Source: Paracoccaceae bacterium
Lineage (GTDB): Bacteria; Pseudomonadota; Alphaproteobacteria; Rhodobacterales; Rhodobacteraceae
NCBI GenBank assembly: GCA_016744015.1
Contig: JADGFD010000002.1
Location: 248,001-312,000 of the forward strand
Length of the DNA stretch: 64,000 nt
Reading direction: 5' to 3'
Part shown: in pieces, positions 1-8,778 of the stretch
Layout: each line of letters opens with the position of its first letter
Position numbering within the stretch: the first letter of the stretch is position 1
Translations under genes and position numbers: made by a program
Notes under the pieces: generated by a model
The model's database searches: none
What the model saw: only the letters and a program-made list of their open reading frames with translations
What the model was told of the DNA's origin: nothing

Positions 1-783
1 GATATTGCGGAGCTGACCCTGACGGAAAACGCGCAGCCGGCATTAATGGCGACCTCGATGGCTGCAATGGCGGCTTTGAATGCCGAGGGGATTTCGGTTG
101 AGGATGCGGCATATGTGGCGGGGCACTCGCTGGGGGAATACTCGGCGCTTTGCGCTGCGGGCGCATTAACATTGGCAGACACGGCGCGGCTTTTGCGCGT
201 TAGGGGCAGGGCGATGCAAGCGGCAACGCCTGTGGGCGTGGGGGCCATGGCGGCTGTGCTTGGGCTTGGGTTTGAGGCGGTGCAGGCGGTGGCTGAAGAG
301 GCAGCGCAGGGCGAGGTTTGCACGGCGGCAAATGACAATGACCCGGGGCAAGTGGTGATTTCTGGCCATAAGGCGGCTGTTGAGCGGGCGGCGGCGCTGG
401 CAAAAGAAGCCGGGGCTAAGCGGGCCGTTATGCTGCCGGTGAGTGCGCCTTTTCATTGCAGCTTGATGCAGCCTGCTGCCGAGGCGATGGCGGAGGCGCT
501 GAGCCATGTGGATATAGCGGCCCCAAAGGTGCCGCTGGTGGCCAATGTGAGCGCGGCGGATGTGCATACACCGATGATGATCCGTAATCTTTTGGTGGAT
601 CAGGTAACGGGCTCTGTGCGCTGGCGGGAGTCGGTTATGTTTATGGCTGAACACGGCGTGACCGAGGTTTTGGAAATTGGCGCTGGCAAGGCGCTATGTG
701 GCATGGTGCGGCGGATAGACCGGAGCATTGCGGTGGGCAATGTTGGCGCGCCTGATGACATTGTGGCATATATGGAACGGTAA
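1..783 (+). CDS. fabD: Malonyl-CoA:ACP transacylase (5' partial)
   Basis: Moves the malonyl group from malonyl-CoA to acyl carrier protein, supplying the extender unit for fatty-acid synthesis in the cytoplasm. The reading frame is open from the first base, so about 50 N-terminal residues lie outside the window. The nucleophile motif GHSLGEYSAL and the later SAPFHCSLM segment carrying the catalytic histidine are both visible, and the C-terminus is complete. The family is normally about 310 residues. fabG, acpP and fabF follow within 10 kb on the same strand, which supports the call, although three accessory genes separate fabD from fabG. Confidence 0.95.
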   Translation, partial: DIAELTLTENAQPALMATSMAAMAALNAEGISVEDAAYVAGHSLGEYSALCAAGALTLADTARLLRVRGRAMQAATPVGVGAMAAVLGLGFEAVQAVAEEAAQGEVCTAANDNDPGQVVISGHKAAVERAAALAKEAGAKRAVMLPVSAPFHCSLMQPAAEAMAEALSHVDIAAPKVPLVANVSAADVHTPMMIRNLLVDQVTGSVRWRESVMFMAEHGVTEVLEIGAGKALCGMVRRIDRSIAVGNVGAPDDIVAYMER

Positions 784-810
784 AGTAAGCACATTTACAA
801 GGGGTTACGC

Positions 811-1299
811 ATGAATTTGAAACTAGGTTTGGCTGCGATTGCAGCCATGTTTTGGGCAGGTAATGTGCAGGCGCAAAGCTGTGAAAATAGCTGGGGATTT
901 GTGGCCGATGGCGGGTTTGAGGCGGATGCGCCTGAGGCTTTTAGCCCTTGCCAGCCAACAGGTTCGGTTGGCGTTTTGTGCGTTGGCCCGGCATTGATGG
1001 TGACATACTCTCCGACTCAAGGCGCGCTACTAGCTGACCCGGATGGGGGCGAGCATTGGCCGATAAACCTGACGATTGATGATTTCCAATACGCGGATTA
1101 CGCTTACTATATGGGCGCAACGGGGCAGTTTGCTTTTGTACGCGTGGCGTGGGACAATTTTCATCCGCTGTTTGGGGCGCTACAATCGGGGCGTGAAATT
1201 GTGGTATCCGTCCCGAATTTTGGCTTGGAAAGCGTGGTTCAGCTAACGGGATCTCGCGAGGCGATTAGCCAGGTTATTGAGGCGTGTCAGCAAAATTAG
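811..1299 (+). CDS. Hypothetical secreted protein
   Basis: I do not recognise the family. The 162-residue product begins with a clear Sec signal peptide (charged MNLK, a hydrophobic AAIAAMFWAG stretch, cleavage near VQAQS), so it should be periplasmic. The mature part holds several cysteines (SCENS, SPCQPTGSVGVLC, EACQQN) that could form disulfides. An AAGGGG Shine-Dalgarno sits 8 to 9 bases before ATG 811. It follows fabD by 27 bases and could be read through from it, but a role in lipid synthesis is not implied. A similarly built secreted protein is encoded at 9346-9765. Confidence 0.6.
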   Translation: MNLKLGLAAIAAMFWAGNVQAQSCENSWGFVADGGFEADAPEAFSPCQPTGSVGVLCVGPALMVTYSPTQGALLADPDGGEHWPINLTIDDFQYADYAYYMGATGQFAFVRVAWDNFHPLFGALQSGREIVVSVPNFGLESVVQLTGSREAISQVIEACQQN

Positions 1300-1308
1300 G
1301 CAGGCAGG

Positions 1309-1656
1309 CTAGTGGCCATAAACCATGAGCGCGACAATGAGCGGCTCTGGATCTGATACTTGGTAGATTTCGGGGTGTTGACGCAGCTCGTTTAAGAGCG
1401 CGGGGTGGCGGGATTCCGGAATTTTTGCGTGGGTCATGGCTTGGGTTAGAAGCGGCCGGGCCGTGGCGCTCAGCTCTTGTTTTATAGCTTCAAAATTCAG
1501 GGTTACAAAGCGGGATACGCGGCTGCGGCGCGCATTATATGCGGCATTCGAGAGGCCATTTTCGATGGCAAGTAAAGGGAGCAGGGCCGGATTGGGCAGG
1601 TGGCTGGGCGTGGTTGAGGCACAGGCGGCAAGGGTGAGGAAAATGACGAAGCGCAT
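1309..1656 (-). CDS. Hypothetical lipoprotein
   Basis: Small 115-residue product with a short lipoprotein signal: a hydrophobic start (MRFVIFLT) followed by the lipobox LAAC, predicting lipidation at Cys12 and anchoring to a membrane on the periplasmic side. The rest is mostly helical and shows no motif I can name. The gene converges on the secreted protein ending at 1299, with only nine bases between them. Function unknown; the lipobox is the only strong evidence. Confidence 0.55.
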   Translation of the reverse strand: MRFVIFLTLAACASTTPSHLPNPALLPLLAIENGLSNAAYNARRSRVSRFVTLNFEAIKQELSATARPLLTQAMTHAKIPESRHPALLNELRQHPEIYQVSDPEPLIVALMVYGH

Positions 1657-1768
1657 GGGGCATGTTAGCTGATTTTATCACTGGATAAAGCGATTGGTGT
1701 GGGTGTTGGCGGATATTGGCTGGAACGTGCGGGCCAAAACTATCGCCCAGCAAGAAATAGTGGCCATT

Positions 1769-2563
1769 CTATCGGGTTGGCTCGGGGGGCTTTGTGCACT
1801 CCACGCGGAGATCAGACCACAATTCAGGAAATTGAAGAGGCTCAAAGCGCATAGTGGTTTTGGACCAGTTCCAATATTGCGCCGCACCCTCCACCTTTAG
1901 AAGGGCATGAAAAGAAAGCTGAAAGTCCTGCGACCCTGTCGTTATTGTTTCTTTTGCCGCCAGTGAAGTGCCGCGCAAGGCCCAAAAATTGTAATTTGGT
2001 GTATATACGCGTTCATTTGTGGCGCTGGGGAAGCCAACGCAATAGGGCAGACCATTGGCCGTTAAGGCGGCTTGGGCATAAAGCACCGGAACCGAAAGAA
2101 TAGACCATGCTGGCATGATAAAGGCGGCACCTAGAAGGAAGCGGAATTTTGCGGCGTTCCTTATATCTTTCTTGGCCAAGGCCATGGCGGCAATATTGCA
2201 CAAAACCGAAAAATTAAGCACCGATATCAGGGTGATTTTTCCAAATGTCGGAAGGCTGACGGCGGCTATGAAAAGGGCAGGAAGCAAGGCAAAGCCGGAT
2301 ATGGCGACGAATAACCCTGCCAATACCATATGGGGCGCGCGCAGGATGGCCAGCGCCAGAATTGTTATGGGGAGTGCGCTGAGGATGACGGCATAGTATG
2401 TGAGCTGGAAAAGGCTAGGAAATATGCTTGGTCGGCTGCTCAAAATATACCACTGATCGGGCCATATCAACATTCCGGTAAGGTTAACGCCGTAAAGCGC
2501 AAGCAGGAACCATACTGTTTTTTGTTGATATTTTGGCGCTGAGGTCAATAGTTTTGGAGCCAT
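1769..2563 (-). CDS. Hypothetical multi-pass membrane protein
   Basis: About 264 residues. Five or so hydrophobic segments occupy roughly the first 170 residues (TVWFLLALYGVNLTGMLIW, YYAVILSALPITILALAIL, VLAGLFVAISGFALLPALFI, ITLISVLNFSVLCNIAAMAL, FLLGAAFIMPAWSILSVPVL), followed by a soluble C-terminal region of about 90 residues. I chose ATG at 2563; a TTG at 2584 is the longer option. It is divergent from fabG, whose start lies 76 bases away, so the two promoters share that interval. Family unknown. Confidence 0.5.
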   Translation of the reverse strand: MAPKLLTSAPKYQQKTVWFLLALYGVNLTGMLIWPDQWYILSSRPSIFPSLFQLTYYAVILSALPITILALAILRAPHMVLAGLFVAISGFALLPALFIAAVSLPTFGKITLISVLNFSVLCNIAAMALAKKDIRNAAKFRFLLGAAFIMPAWSILSVPVLYAQAALTANGLPYCVGFPSATNERVYTPNYNFWALRGTSLAAKETITTGSQDFQLSFHALLKVEGAAQYWNWSKTTMRFEPLQFPELWSDLRVECTKPPEPTR

Positions 2564-2639
2564 TTCTGTTTTTGCATTTACCAAAGGCGTGGGGCACAGT
2601 ATCCATGTGCTAGGTGAATCTCAAGGTAAGAGGGAAAAG

Positions 2640-3377
2640 ATGTTTGATCTGACAGGGAAAACGGCGCTGGTAACGGGCGCTTCGGGTGGTATTGGCGGGG
2701 CGATTGCAACGGCTTTGCACGGGGCGGGGGCCACGGTGGCGCTTTCTGGCACGCGGGTTGATCCGCTGGAGGCTTTGGCGGCCACGCTTGGCGAACGGGC
2801 GCATGTGGTGCCGTGTAACCTGAGCGACCGTGAGGCGGTGAAGGCTTTGCCCAAGGCGGCAATGGATGCGGCGGGGGGCTTGGATATTTTGGTGAATAAC
2901 GCCGGGGTCACTAAGGACAACCTGTTTATGCGCCTCAAGGACGAGGAGTGGGACACGGTTTTGGAGATCAACCTGACCTCTACCATGATGCTAATGCGGG
3001 CGGTGATGCGGCCCATGATGAAGGCGCGGGGCGGGCGGATTATTAATATTTCTTCGATCGTTGGCGTAACCGGAAACCCCGGGCAAGCGAATTATGCGGC
3101 GTCTAAGGCAGGCGTGATTGGCATGGGCAAATCTGTGGCGCAAGAAGTGGCTTCGCGCGGGATTACCGTAAATGCCATTGCGCCGGGGTTTATCACAACC
3201 GCGATGACCGATGTGTTGACGGATGAACAGAAGGCCGCGCTGCTTGCGGGCGTGCCGATGGGGCGGATGGGGACATCAGACGAAATCGCCGCTGCGGCGC
3301 TTTATCTGGCGAGTGACGAGGCGGGCTATGTGACCGGGCAAACGCTGCACGTCAATGGCGGCATGGCGATGTTTTAG
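2640..3377 (+). CDS. fabG: 3-oxoacyl-ACP reductase
   Basis: NADPH-dependent reduction of 3-oxoacyl-ACP to 3-hydroxyacyl-ACP, the first reductive step of the type II fatty-acid elongation cycle. The 245-residue product is a classic short-chain dehydrogenase: TGASGGIG at residues 12-19, NNAG at 86-89, and the catalytic set Asn111, Ser139, Tyr152, Lys156. An in-frame GTG lies upstream at 2589, but ATG 2640 has a purine-rich ribosome site (AAGAGGG) and gives the usual family length. An SDR of this type could have another substrate, but the fab neighbourhood makes FabG by far the likeliest. Confidence 0.95.
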   Translation: MFDLTGKTALVTGASGGIGGAIATALHGAGATVALSGTRVDPLEALAATLGERAHVVPCNLSDREAVKALPKAAMDAAGGLDILVNNAGVTKDNLFMRLKDEEWDTVLEINLTSTMMLMRAVMRPMMKARGGRIINISSIVGVTGNPGQANYAASKAGVIGMGKSVAQEVASRGITVNAIAPGFITTAMTDVLTDEQKAALLAGVPMGRMGTSDEIAAAALYLASDEAGYVTGQTLHVNGGMAMF

Positions 3378-3434
3378 GAGCGCAGGATGAACCCCTGTAA
3401 AGCCTTGCCGTAAAAGGCATTTTGGCGGGCAGCC

Positions 3435-4454
3435 GTGGCGGATGTGAGCTTGTTTGATATCCGCGGGTTGTGGACGCCGAAATTTGCGATCACACCGGAT
3501 ATGGGCACCGCGACCTTCGGCTCCTGTTTTGCCCAGCATTTTGGCCATGCCTTGCGCGACCGCGGGTGTAAGTGGATTGATGGGGAGCCAGCGCCAACAG
3601 ACCTAACGGCGGAAAACCGGAAGAAATTTGGTTTTGGCCAGTTTAGCGGGCGCACGGGCAATATTTATACGACATCACTGTTACGGCAATGGTTGGACTG
3701 GGCAAAGCGAGACCAAGTGCAACCGGATGAGTATTGGGAGAAGGACGGGCGGATTTATGACCCGTTTCGGCCAAATATTGAGCCGGACGGTTTTGCATCG
3801 GTTGAAGAAATGCGAAAGATGCGGGATATCACGGTATCTTCGTTAAACCGGACGCTGCGGCGAACCGATTTGTTTGTGTTTACACTGGGGTTAACGGAAT
3901 CCTGGATGAACAAGGATGGCGGCTATGAATACCCAATGTGCCCCGGCACTGTGGCAGGAGAATTTGACGCGGAGAAACATATTTTTGTGCCGCAGTATTA
4001 TGATTTCATTATGGAAAACCTTTTGAAATCCATAGAGAATTTGCGGCAAAGAAACGAAAATATTAAGGTGCTGCTTACGGTTTCGCCCGTGCCGCTTACG
4101 GCCACGAATTCCGGCGAACATGTATTGGTGGCGACGAGCCTGTCAAAATCAATTCTGCGGACAGTTGCGGGAGCAGTGGCGGCTAATTTTGACTATGTAG
4201 ATTATTTCCCGTCCTACGAGATTATTAATTCGCCGGTATTTAAAGGCACATTTTTTGAGCCAAACCTGCGGAGCGTGAATCCGGCGGGCGTGAAGCTGGT
4301 TATGGAAAACTTTTTCCATGATTTAGGCTTGCCAGACTTGGCAATGGCAGCGCCTGCCAGCCCCAGCAAAGCATCGCAAGACCCCGAAGAGGATTTGGCC
4401 TGCGAAGAGGCGCTTTTGGCGGCTTTTGAGCCCGATGATAGCGAGGGTAGATGA
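3435..4454 (+). CDS. GSCFA family protein, apparent start interrupted
   Basis: The family-naming motif is present (ATFGSCFAQHFGHALRDRG), followed by the conserved glutamine/glycine-rich FGFGQFSGRTGNIYT stretch and FTLGLTESW. GSCFA proteins are SGNH-hydrolase-like and probably act on acyl or polysaccharide substrates, but no reaction is established. The better translation signal is upstream: TAGGAG followed by ATG 3387, reading MNPCKALP, then TAA at 3411, then KAFWRAAVAD in the same frame. That looks like the authentic N-terminus broken by one stop codon. The frame given starts at GTG 3435 and keeps the whole catalytic region. The gene runs directly into an SGNH-like gene two bases after its stop. 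Confidence 0.8.
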   Translation: MADVSLFDIRGLWTPKFAITPDMGTATFGSCFAQHFGHALRDRGCKWIDGEPAPTDLTAENRKKFGFGQFSGRTGNIYTTSLLRQWLDWAKRDQVQPDEYWEKDGRIYDPFRPNIEPDGFASVEEMRKMRDITVSSLNRTLRRTDLFVFTLGLTESWMNKDGGYEYPMCPGTVAGEFDAEKHIFVPQYYDFIMENLLKSIENLRQRNENIKVLLTVSPVPLTATNSGEHVLVATSLSKSILRTVAGAVAANFDYVDYFPSYEIINSPVFKGTFFEPNLRSVNPAGVKLVMENFFHDLGLPDLAMAAPASPSKASQDPEEDLACEEALLAAFEPDDSEGR

Positions 4455-4455
4455 A

Positions 4456-5256
4456 ATGATAAAGATATGCGTGATCGGAAACAGCCATGCTGCCAGTATT
4501 AAGTCTGGGTGGTTGGCGATTTCCGAATACTATCCAGAGGTAGAACTCACGATCTATCCATTCCATGGGTTATATTACGAAACCTTTACCCCCGTGCCGG
4601 AAGAAGGCCTGTTGCGGATGGAAAAAGACATTATTCGCAACCGTTTTATTCACCTTTTAGGGGGCGACGGGCATGTGCGCATTAACAATTTTGATCAGTG
4701 TTTAATTGTGGGTGGCGTGAAGTTGCAAGCCGCGCTTTTTGATACATATTCCGAACAGGTGCGCCGCACAGCGCTTATCGACTGGTATGAAAATTCACAC
4801 ATCCACCTGTTGGTTAAAAAAATTCGGCTGCTGTCCGATCTGCCGATTGATATCACCCTCAATCCGCTTCGGGCCTTTAGAAGCCTTAGCGAAAACTGGA
4901 TGGAGGGGTATTCATATCAAGGCACCATCGACATTTTGAACGCTTACTTGCAAGAGGCTTATAATGCCCGCCTATATGGCCAGCCGGATAATACCATTGA
5001 AGGGGCTTTTGCCTCCAAGGTCGAATATGCTGTTGGCGAATATCGCCCCAATTCCTCCACATTGCCCGGCGCAACTCCTACGATCGAAGACGATTTACTG
5101 CATATGAATCGGGCGTTTGGCGCGCTTATGCTTGCTAAAATCCTGGCGGCGCAGGGGATGAGGCCAAAGGCGCTGAAGCTGCCGGAACCGGACGGGCATA
5201 TAGCGCTTGCCAAGCGCCATAACCCGCCCAAAATGATTAAAGCCGGAAAGCTTTAG
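4456..5256 (+). CDS. SGNH/GDSL-like protein paired with GSCFA
   Basis: 266 residues beginning MIKICVIGNSHAASIKSGW. The GNSHAAS stretch near the N-terminus resembles block I of SGNH hydrolases (Gly-Asn-Ser), and HMNRAFGALM near the C-terminus could supply a late histidine, but the full block set is not obvious. Its start follows the GSCFA stop by one base, so the two are co-transcribed and probably co-translated. The likely role is paired esterase or acyl-transfer chemistry on a surface glycan; this is inference from the pairing. No signal peptide or membrane segment is seen. Confidence 0.55.
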   Translation: MIKICVIGNSHAASIKSGWLAISEYYPEVELTIYPFHGLYYETFTPVPEEGLLRMEKDIIRNRFIHLLGGDGHVRINNFDQCLIVGGVKLQAALFDTYSEQVRRTALIDWYENSHIHLLVKKIRLLSDLPIDITLNPLRAFRSLSENWMEGYSYQGTIDILNAYLQEAYNARLYGQPDNTIEGAFASKVEYAVGEYRPNSSTLPGATPTIEDDLLHMNRAFGALMLAKILAAQGMRPKALKLPEPDGHIALAKRHNPPKMIKAGKL

Positions 5257-5259
5257 CCG

Positions 5260-6852
5260 CTATATTTCCGACGTCTGCGTGCGCTCTTCCATGATCATAT
5301 CTTGAAGCAGGTCATCGACCATTTTCTTGATCTTGGTATCTGCCAGCACGGCTTTTTCGGCGGAGGCTGAAAGCTTATCCACGCTTTCACTGCCTTTGGC
5401 GGCCTCGATGGCTTTATCAAAGCCAAATTTGGCGGCCACTCCGCCAATAGCCCCATTGCCGATGTTTTTGATCAGCTTGGCTTGCACCATCCTGCCGATA
5501 TCTTTGTCTTTTGTCAGCTTGCCAATGGCATTTTCGCCCAGCTTTTTGGCAACAGCATCACGCGCGGCCAGTGACCATTTTGCATTAAAGCCTTGCAGGT
5601 TTTTTACCAAGCCCGCCGTGAGGGCCTTAAATAAGATATTGGCAACGGAATCGTAAAGGTCCTTTTCGCTCGGCACTTTGCCTGATTTGGCAGATTTGCC
5701 AAACAGCGATATGGCTTCTTCGGCGGCGCCTGTGAGGATGGACTTCCCAGCTTCGGCCAGATACGTTTTAAGCAATAGCTGCACGGCCTTTTCCGATATG
5801 ACCCCGCTCATTTTTTTAACGACCATAGGTGCAACTTTCTTGGCCATATCATCGACAAACTTGAGCTTTATGGTGGAGCCAAGCGCTCCGGTGGCTGCGC
5901 CTGTGAGGGTATCAACGGCCACATTAAAAGCCGCGTCGAGCAGGTCTCCCGGTGTGGCGGGCTTGTCACTCATGGCGACTTTTCCCACTTCGGTTGAAAG
6001 CGATTTCAGTGCTGAGGTTGTGCCCCCTGCTACAATGGCCGCCTCTACGGCGGTTAAGCCCGCACCCGTTACCAATACTGGCCCGGCAATCGCCCCGACC
6101 ACAACCCAGCCCACAGCCGTGGTTAACCCAAGCGTAACGCCAATAGTGTTGGCACTATTGGAATAGCTCTTCAGGTATTTTAGCATTTCACTGGTGAATT
6201 TATTAACAGCCGTTTCGGCAGCCGGAAGATATTTGTATACATCCTCCACTTTGCCCGCCGAAATAGCGCGCTCAACCTTACTTACCTCAGAGCTGGCTTT
6301 ACTAGCATAGCTCGCCGAGGGCAGGGAGGCACCGCTATATTTCATAACCAGCATATTGGAAACCGCAGCCAGATAGCCCTTTTCCAGCATGCCGACTTTC
6401 AGGTGTTCTTCATAAATGCTTTCGCAGGTATTATACTGCTTGCGGTAGCATTCCACCATTGGCTTGAGTTTCTTAATGGCGTCAGCCACAAGGGTTTTAA
6501 ACTCGGCCTCGGTAACAATATAGCATTTACCTTTTAGGGTTACGCGTTTGTATTTGATTGCATCCCGCTTTTTTTGGGCCGTGGAATATTTTGTTGTCAG
6601 CTTTTTTTCGGTGGGTAGGCCCGGATCTACAATGCCGTCGGGCGTTTTGTAGCCGAGCGATGATTTCTGGAAGCTTTTAATGGAGCTTATCAGCTTTGAA
6701 TCACATCTACCGGTAATTGTGACCCCGGAAATATTGTTGTCGATCAGCATTTGCTGAACCAATTCAATATCGGCTTTGGCGTTTTTAACGGGTTTTCCTT
6801 CGGTAATGCGTTTGCTTTCGCCAACCGGCGCAGATAGTTTTTTTACAGGCAT
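5260..6852 (-). CDS. Peptidoglycan-binding-like protein with hydrophobic glycine-rich core
   Basis: 530 residues, lysine-rich, with no signal peptide. Residues about 22-85 look like a peptidoglycan-binding fold (DIELVQQMLIDNN, a middle SSIKSFQKS helix, then TPDGIVDPGLPTEKKL). A soluble helical region with three cysteines follows. From about residue 235 come long Gly/Ala/Val hydrophobic stretches (GVTLGLTTAVGWVVVGAIAG, VLVTGAGLTAVEAAIVAGG) and repeated amphipathic helices. This layout recalls cargo or effector proteins of contractile injection systems and pore-forming toxins, but no such apparatus lies in the window and no immunity gene is evident. Function unknown. It converges on the SGNH-like gene with only three bases between the ends. 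Confidence 0.6.
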   Translation of the reverse strand: MPVKKLSAPVGESKRITEGKPVKNAKADIELVQQMLIDNNISGVTITGRCDSKLISSIKSFQKSSLGYKTPDGIVDPGLPTEKKLTTKYSTAQKKRDAIKYKRVTLKGKCYIVTEAEFKTLVADAIKKLKPMVECYRKQYNTCESIYEEHLKVGMLEKGYLAAVSNMLVMKYSGASLPSASYASKASSEVSKVERAISAGKVEDVYKYLPAAETAVNKFTSEMLKYLKSYSNSANTIGVTLGLTTAVGWVVVGAIAGPVLVTGAGLTAVEAAIVAGGTTSALKSLSTEVGKVAMSDKPATPGDLLDAAFNVAVDTLTGAATGALGSTIKLKFVDDMAKKVAPMVVKKMSGVISEKAVQLLLKTYLAEAGKSILTGAAEEAISLFGKSAKSGKVPSEKDLYDSVANILFKALTAGLVKNLQGFNAKWSLAARDAVAKKLGENAIGKLTKDKDIGRMVQAKLIKNIGNGAIGGVAAKFGFDKAIEAAKGSESVDKLSASAEKAVLADTKIKKMVDDLLQDMIMEERTQTSEI

Positions 6853-7143
6853 AATACGTCCTAAAGTGGAAATGAAAATAAAGCGCTAACTTATGGTGGA
6901 GTTGGGGCTGTGGCAATAATATTTATTCACCAGCCCTGAGTTCGGAAAGCACTTGCAACTTGGGAAAGTAAGATTCAGCTTCCACTGAGTTTACGAATCC
7001 GTTTTACTGAGGGTGGCTTTGTTCGAATTAGAATATTTGGGGTGTGGCAACATCGTTTGAGTGCCGCCTTTTTGATTGTATACATCTAGATATAACTATG
7101 TTAGTGGCACCCTTTAGGTAACTAGTAACTAGGAGTATTGAAG
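6853..7143. other. AT-rich divergent intergenic region
   Basis: This 291-bp gap separates two divergent genes, the 530-residue protein and the PstS-OmpA fusion, so it should hold both promoters. It is richer in A and T than the surroundings. A possible minus 10 (TATAAC) lies near 7091 with a TTGATT about 20 bases upstream, and AGGAG at 7131-7135 is the ribosome site for the rightward gene. I see no small gene in it. Confidence 0.4.
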
Positions 7144-8778
7144 ATGGTTTTGTCTAGGGTTTTGAACTTTAGCTTTGTGCTGAGGCGTGCCGCAATTGTA
7201 ACGTCAGCAATGGTGGGGGTCACCTTCTCTGGTGGAGCGGCCTTTGCACAGGGTCAGTCGCAGGTAACGCTTTCCGCGAATGATGGTGGCCTTGAACTGA
7301 CGGGTGAATTGAAGGAAATTAGGGACGGGTTTTATTTTCTGGATGTGCCTTCATTGGGGCTGATGAAAGTTCGTATCGATTTGGTGACCTGTTTAACAGG
7401 CTGCGAGTGGTTGAACCCGGTTGAACCCCAATTTGGTATTTACGGCTCACGCACGGTTGGCACCACGCTCATTCCTAACTTGGTACGCGGATATGCGGAA
7501 TCTGTTGGCGCGAGCTACGAATTGGTGGCCACAGATGACCCAGCAGAGCGTGTGATTATTCTGACCAACCCTGATGGCTCAATTCGTGCCGAAATAGACC
7601 TTCAATCCCGTGGCTCTGGCAGTGCGTTCCCGGCGCTTGCGGAAGGGTTTGCCGATATTGGCGTTGCTGACCGCCGCATGAAGGACAGTGACGTAGCCAA
7701 AATAGCCGCTTTGGGCGTGCCTGATTTGCGAGACACTGAAAACGAAAATGTATTGGGTGTAGACGGGATTGTAATGATTACAAACCCGAATAACCCTGTG
7801 CGAAATCTTTCGTCTATGGATGTCGCCAAAATATGGTCAGGCGAGATTACAAATTGGCTTGAGCTTGGCGGCGGCAATGTTCCGATCCTGGTTAACTCCT
7901 TCGGAGAAGGCTCTGGTGACCGCGCGGTCATGATGGACGCGCTGGTGCGCCCCAATGGCCGTGATGAAGACGCGGATGTTACGCGCTGGGGTGCCTATCA
8001 GGATATGGTTGATTCCGTCATGGCTGAACCAGGCGGGATTGGTTTTGTGGGGCGCTGGTTGGCGCGCACAAATGATGTGAATTTGTTAACAATTCGCGAG
8101 ACGTGTGGTCTGCTTTCTCCGCCGACAGATTTTCGTATGAAAATAGAAGGTTACTCGTTATCTCGCCGTCTTTATGGATATACGCGACCTGGGTCTATTC
8201 ACCCTGAAGCGCAGGCATTTTTGGACTGGACAGCAACAAGCGAAGCTCAGGCATACATTAAGGAAAGCAATTTCATTGACCGTGAGCTGGAGCGCATGCG
8301 CCTTGAAGATATGGGCATGATGCTAATACATACAGCGGCTGTTGAGCCTGATTTTAATGGTGCTCAGTATTCATCTATGATGCGTGAGTTGCGCGGGGCT
8401 GACCGGCTTAGTATTTCATTCCGGTTTACGACCGGATCAAGCAATTTGGATGTTGAATCTATTCGTAATATTCAGGAGCTGGCAGCTCGTATGGATGCTG
8501 GGGAGTTTGAGGGGCTAGAGGTTTTGCTGGTTGGCTTTGCAGATTCCGTTGGCGACCGGGTGCGCAATACAAGGCTGGCGGAAAGCCGCGCAAATGCGGT
8601 GCGCAATATCTTGCAGCGAGCGTTATTGCCTGAGACTGTTCGTGACCTGCGATTAACCCCGCTAAGCTATGGTGAGCTATTGCCGCTATCTTGTAACGAC
8701 GCAGAGGTTGGCCGTGCCCGAAATCGCCGTGTTGAAGTGTGGCTTCGGTTGCCAGATAGCCGCTCTAACTTGCGGTAG
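7144..8778 (+). CDS. PstS-like substrate-binding / OmpA fusion protein
   Basis: Export signal at the N-terminus (hydrophobic stretch, cleavage near AAFAQG), then a short domain of about 60 residues, a phosphate-ABC-type periplasmic binding domain (YGSRTVGTTLIPNLVRGYAE; GFADIGVADRRM; IWSGEITNW), and a C-terminal OmpA peptidoglycan-anchoring domain (ISFRFTTGSSNLD; LVGFADSVGD; NTRLAESRANAVRNIL). It probably binds a small anion in the periplasm while tethered to the wall. ATG 7144 has AGGAG at ideal spacing; the in-frame TTG at 7138 is too close. No pst transporter genes are adjacent, so a sensing or envelope role is as likely as transport. Confidence 0.8.
   Translation: MVLSRVLNFSFVLRRAAIVTSAMVGVTFSGGAAFAQGQSQVTLSANDGGLELTGELKEIRDGFYFLDVPSLGLMKVRIDLVTCLTGCEWLNPVEPQFGIYGSRTVGTTLIPNLVRGYAESVGASYELVATDDPAERVIILTNPDGSIRAEIDLQSRGSGSAFPALAEGFADIGVADRRMKDSDVAKIAALGVPDLRDTENENVLGVDGIVMITNPNNPVRNLSSMDVAKIWSGEITNWLELGGGNVPILVNSFGEGSGDRAVMMDALVRPNGRDEDADVTRWGAYQDMVDSVMAEPGGIGFVGRWLARTNDVNLLTIRETCGLLSPPTDFRMKIEGYSLSRRLYGYTRPGSIHPEAQAFLDWTATSEAQAYIKESNFIDRELERMRLEDMGMMLIHTAAVEPDFNGAQYSSMMRELRGADRLSISFRFTTGSSNLDVESIRNIQELAARMDAGEFEGLEVLLVGFADSVGDRVRNTRLAESRANAVRNILQRALLPETVRDLRLTPLSYGELLPLSCNDAEVGRARNRRVEVWLRLPDSRSNLR

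Noticed and set aside
2589-2639. Upstream GTG start for fabG
   Set aside because: Adds 17 residues foreign to the family; ATG 2640 has its own ribosome site and gives the standard N-terminus.
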